Source of the DNA: an uncultured Oscillospiraceae bacterium
GTDB taxonomy: Bacteria; Bacillota; Clostridia; Oscillospirales; Acutalibacteraceae
Assembly: GCA_900555705.1 (NCBI GenBank)
Contig: USLV01000044.1
Coordinates: forward strand, 1-7,954
DNA length: 7,954 bases
Direction: 5' to 3'
A program made the position numbers and the translations under genes. Positions 5,793 through 7,954 of the stretch are shown one piece after another. Each line of letters opens with the position of its first letter. Position 1 is the first letter of the stretch. The notes under the pieces are model-generated. The model searched no databases, was not told where the DNA came from, and saw only the letters and a list, made by a program, of their open reading frames with translations.

Positions 5793-7292
5793 CTATTCCG
5801 TGATGCCCAGCATCCCGTAGACCACCGACTGCATCTCGTCGCGGTCGCAGACCTCCCGGAAACGCGGCTCCTTCCCCTTCAGGGAGGCGAGCGGCGCGGG
5901 AATCTCGCAGCCGGTCAGGCTGTGCAGTCCCTCGACCTTTTCAAATTCGTCCCATTCCGGTCGGTTGCCATCCAGCGCGTCCAGCACGCTGGCGGAGAAC
6001 TTATAGGGATTGGCGGTCGAGGCGATGACCGTCGGCGTTGTGTCGCCGGTTTCGCGGCGGTATTCGTTATAGACGTGCACCGCCACCGCCGTGTGGGTAT
6101 CCAGCAGATAGCCGTGCTGCTTGAAGGTGTCGCGGATGGTCGCGGCCACCTGCCCGTCGTCGCACCAGCCGGCCGCGTACAGCGACCGCAGATTCTCCAG
6201 CATCTGATCGGAGACGGTATAGCTGCCGTTCTCCGAGAGCTGCTCCATCAGACGGCGGATCTCCGCGTCGTCCCGGCCGGACAGGTCATAGAGCAGCCGC
6301 TCGAGGTTGGAGGAGATCAGGATGTCCATCGAGGGGGAGGTGGTGGTGTGGAATTCCCGGTTGCGGTCATAGGTACCGGTGTGCAGGAAATCCGTCAGCA
6401 CGCGGTTGCGGTTGGAGGCGCAGATCAGCTTTGCAATCGGCAGCCCCATCTTCTTCGCATAATAGGCGGCGAGAATATTGCCGAAGTTGCCGGTCGGCAC
6501 CACCACATTCATCGGCTCGCCCATCCGGAGCTTGCCGTCCCGCAGCATATCGCAGTAGGCGGAGATATAATAGACAATCTGAGGAACCAGGCGGCCCCAG
6601 TTGATGGAGTTGGCGCTCGAGAACATCATGCCGTTTTCCGCGAGGCGGGCGGCGACAGCCGGATCCGTGAAGATCTTTTTGACGCCAGTCTGGGCGTCAT
6701 CGAAGTTACCGCGGATGGCGCAGACCGCCACATTGTCCCCCTCCTGCGTCGCCATCTGCAGCTTCTGCATCGGGCTGACGCCGTCCTCGGGATAGAAGAC
6801 GAGAATCCGGGTGTGGGCGGCATTCTTGAAGCCCTCGAGTGCCGCCTTGCCGGTGTCGCCGGAGGTGGCGACCAGAATAACGATCTCCTTGCCGTCCGCC
6901 GTCTTTCCGGCGGAGACCCGCATCAGATGCGGCAGGATCTGCAACGCCATATCCTTGAATGCGCAGGTCGGACCATGCCAGAGCTCAAGAATCTCGACGC
7001 CTTCCGAGAGGGTATGCAGCGGCGCGATCGCGGGCGAACGGAAACGTTCGGTATTGTAGGCACCGGCGGTGCATTCCTCCACCTCCTCCGGCGTGAAATC
7101 CCCGAGGAAGCGGGAGAGAATCGCGGTGGCACGAGCCGCATAGGGACACTCCACCAGCGCTTCGATATCCGCTGCGGAGAGAGACGGCAGCGTCTCCGGT
7201 ACAAACAGACCGCCCTCGGCGGAAATGCCGCGGGCAATCGCCTGCGCGGCGGTGACGCGAACCTGCGAGTCGCGCGTGCTGTTATATAACAT
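5793..7292 (-). CDS. thrC: Threonine synthase
   Basis: Threonine synthase converts O-phospho-L-homoserine to L-threonine with pyridoxal phosphate, the last step of threonine synthesis. The 499-residue protein matches the longer (about 430-510 residue) class of the family. Visible features are the N-terminal YNSTRD and EGGLFVPE motifs, the PLP Schiff-base lysine K113 in HGPTCAFKDMALQ, the SGDTGKAALEGF loop (144-155), SSANSINWGRL (225-235) and the phosphate-binding PTGNFGN (266-272). The ATG at 7292 is chosen because AGAGAGGAAG lies 8 nt upstream. An in-frame ATG 12 codons earlier (7328) would add MDSGKHREEVYI, lacks a ribosome binding site and is not typical of the family. A promoter and hairpin lie upstream, and the metallophosphoesterase follows after 9 nt. 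No homoserine dehydrogenase or kinase gene is in the window. Confidence 0.97.
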   Translation of the reverse strand: MLYNSTRDSQVRVTAAQAIARGISAEGGLFVPETLPSLSAADIEALVECPYAARATAILSRFLGDFTPEEVEECTAGAYNTERFRSPAIAPLHTLSEGVEILELWHGPTCAFKDMALQILPHLMRVSAGKTADGKEIVILVATSGDTGKAALEGFKNAAHTRILVFYPEDGVSPMQKLQMATQEGDNVAVCAIRGNFDDAQTGVKKIFTDPAVAARLAENGMMFSSANSINWGRLVPQIVYYISAYCDMLRDGKLRMGEPMNVVVPTGNFGNILAAYYAKKMGLPIAKLICASNRNRVLTDFLHTGTYDRNREFHTTTSPSMDILISSNLERLLYDLSGRDDAEIRRLMEQLSENGSYTVSDQMLENLRSLYAAGWCDDGQVAATIRDTFKQHGYLLDTHTAVAVHVYNEYRRETGDTTPTVIASTANPYKFSASVLDALDGNRPEWDEFEKVEGLHSLTGCEIPAPLASLKGKEPRFREVCDRDEMQSVVYGMLGITE

Positions 7293-7331
7293 AATATATA
7301 CTTCCTCTCTGTGTTTTCCGGAATCCATCCG

Positions 7332-7359
7332 GCATCGGCAACGCCCGGTTTGCCGATGC
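7332..7359 (-). promoter_or_regulatory. Perfect hairpin in the thrC leader
   Basis: GCATCGGCAA and TTGCCGATGC form a perfect 10-bp stem with an 8-nt loop. It starts about 5 nt after the predicted thrC transcription start, so it may cap the 5' end of the mRNA. A smaller dyad, CCGGA-N5-TCCGG (7318-7332), adjoins it. No U-tract follows, which argues against a terminator for the upstream dipeptidase gene, though that role cannot be excluded. Confidence 0.5.
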
Positions 7360-7371
7360 TATATACAGTTA

Positions 7372-7400
7372 ATAGTAATACAGATCGCGGTGTTTGTCAA
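7372..7400 (-). promoter_or_regulatory. Sigma-A-type promoter of thrC
   Basis: A perfect -35 box TTGACA (7400-7395) is followed after exactly 17 nt by TACTAT (7377-7372), four of six to TATAAT. The -35 box overlaps the TGA stop of the dipeptidase gene. The predicted start is near 7364, giving a 5' leader of about 72 nt. Confidence 0.65.
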
Positions 7401-7920
7401 AGCTGTGAGAAAAAATCGGAACAATTGCCGAAAAACAGACGCTCGAGACAGGTTTCATCGTAATTTTTGCGCGCGAGATGGTCATACAACCGCTCCATCA
7501 CCGCGATGCCGTTCCATTCGGGCGGCAGATCCGTTCCATCCAGATCACAGCCGAAGCCGAGGATCCGCTCGCCTCCCCGCTCCAGGAAATGATACAGATG
7601 CCGTTCGAGCTGGTCAAAGCTCCGGCCGCCGAGCTGCTCGCGGCAGAGGTTCAGTCCCACCAGCCCGCCGCGGCGGCGTAGCTCCTCGAACTGGGCGTCG
7701 GTCAGGTTGCGGGGATGGGGATGGACAGCGGCCGAGACGGAATGGCTCGCGATAAAGGGCCGCGTCGTGACAGCGGCGACATCCCAGAAGCCGCGCTCGT
7801 TCAGATGCGACACATCCGGCAGAATCCCCTGCCGCTCCATCTCGCCCACCGCCGCCCGACCGAAGGAAGTCAGCCCCTCCGCGCAGCCGCTTCCGCAGCC
7901 ATGGCCCAGCTCATTGCTGC
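7397..7920 (-). CDS. M19-family membrane-dipeptidase-like metallopeptidase, C-terminal part
   Basis: The last 173 residues are present; the 5' end is cut by the adapter at 7920/7921 and the frame is open into it. The sequence shows the order typical of peptidase family M19 (renal dipeptidase-like, dinuclear zinc): NELGHGC, GLTSFGR, DVSHLNERGFWDV (His38 of the fragment), IASHS (His59, a zinc ligand position), HPHPRNLTD (His68, substrate-binding/zinc region), GGLVGLN, and GCDLDG (the catalytic Asp motif, usually GSDFDG). Family members cleave dipeptides, often including D-amino-acid or beta-lactam-like bonds; the substrate here is unknown. The family is usually about 310-400 residues, so roughly half is missing, including the N-terminal H-x-D zinc ligands. 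Whether it had a signal peptide cannot be seen. Confidence 0.93.
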
Positions 7921-7954
7921 CTGTCTCTTATACACATCTGACGCTGCCGACGAA
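7921..7954. other. Nextera/Tn5 adapter remnant (artifact)
   Basis: Positions 7921-7939 are CTGTCTCTTATACACATCT, the complement of the Tn5 mosaic end, followed by GACGCTGCCGACGA, the complement of the Nextera Read 1 tail, and one further A. It is the same adapter type as at the left end, in inverted orientation. Genomic sequence ends at 7920. Confidence 0.98.

Noticed and set aside
5460..7289. Long plus-strand open frame opposite thrC
   Set aside because: Antisense shadow of thrC and the metallophosphoesterase; no recognisable domain.
7282..7335. Short 17-codon minus-strand frame (MPDGFRK...) overlapping the thrC start, considered as a leader peptide
   Set aside because: It has no ribosome binding site, is not rich in threonine or isoleucine codons, and its start lies inside the leader hairpin.
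26..7920. Mobile element, CRISPR, toxin-antitoxin or phage genes
   Set aside because: No transposase or integrase, repeat array or small gene pair is seen; the Tn5 ends are sequencing adapters, not an inserted transposon, and all intergenic gaps are under 200 nt.

Overview
This is a GC-rich stretch of about 7.9 kb of bacterial DNA in which every gene lies on the minus strand. It carries Illumina Nextera/Tn5 adapter sequence at both ends (1-25 and 7921-7954), so the biological insert is 26-7920 and both outermost genes are cut. In transcription order (high to low coordinate) it holds: the 3' part of an M19-family dipeptidase gene, threonine synthase (thrC), a calcineurin-like metallophosphoesterase, trigger factor (tig), clpP, clpX, and the 5' part of lon. 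The order tig-clpP-clpX-lon is a well-known Firmicutes arrangement. The high GC content, strong AGGAGG-type ribosome binding sites and single-strand layout suggest a high-GC Clostridia member, perhaps an uncultured gut Oscillospirales; the lineage is inference.

The region from about 7400 down to 5094 is a metabolic pair. A sigma-A-type promoter whose -35 box overlaps the dipeptidase stop codon drives thrC, which is followed 9 nt later by the metallophosphoesterase. From about 5060 down to 26 comes the protein-quality-control block: an extended -10 promoter overlapped by a LacI/PurR/CcpA-like palindrome, a structured leader, tig, a terminator-like hairpin, clpP, clpX, another terminator-like hairpin, and lon with its own possible promoter and leader hairpin. 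Trigger factor folds nascent chains at the ribosome, ClpX feeds unfolded or tagged proteins into the ClpP chamber, and Lon is the second ATP-dependent protease.

The most important observation is that the last gene is chimeric. The lon frame runs normally from its start through Walker A and then, exactly at the Walker B hydrophobic strand (LLLLD), continues in frame into a different protein, the C-terminal part of folylpolyglutamate synthase (FolC). The join lies in a CTG-repeat-like stretch that both genes would plausibly share. In Bacillus subtilis folC lies downstream of lon in the same orientation (lonA-ysxC-hem genes-valS-folC), so the join looks like loss of the intervening DNA by PCR template switching, assembly misjoin or, less likely, a real deletion. 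I do not see a novel defence, mobile or CRISPR system here; the regulatory hairpins and the chimera are the points worth a second look.
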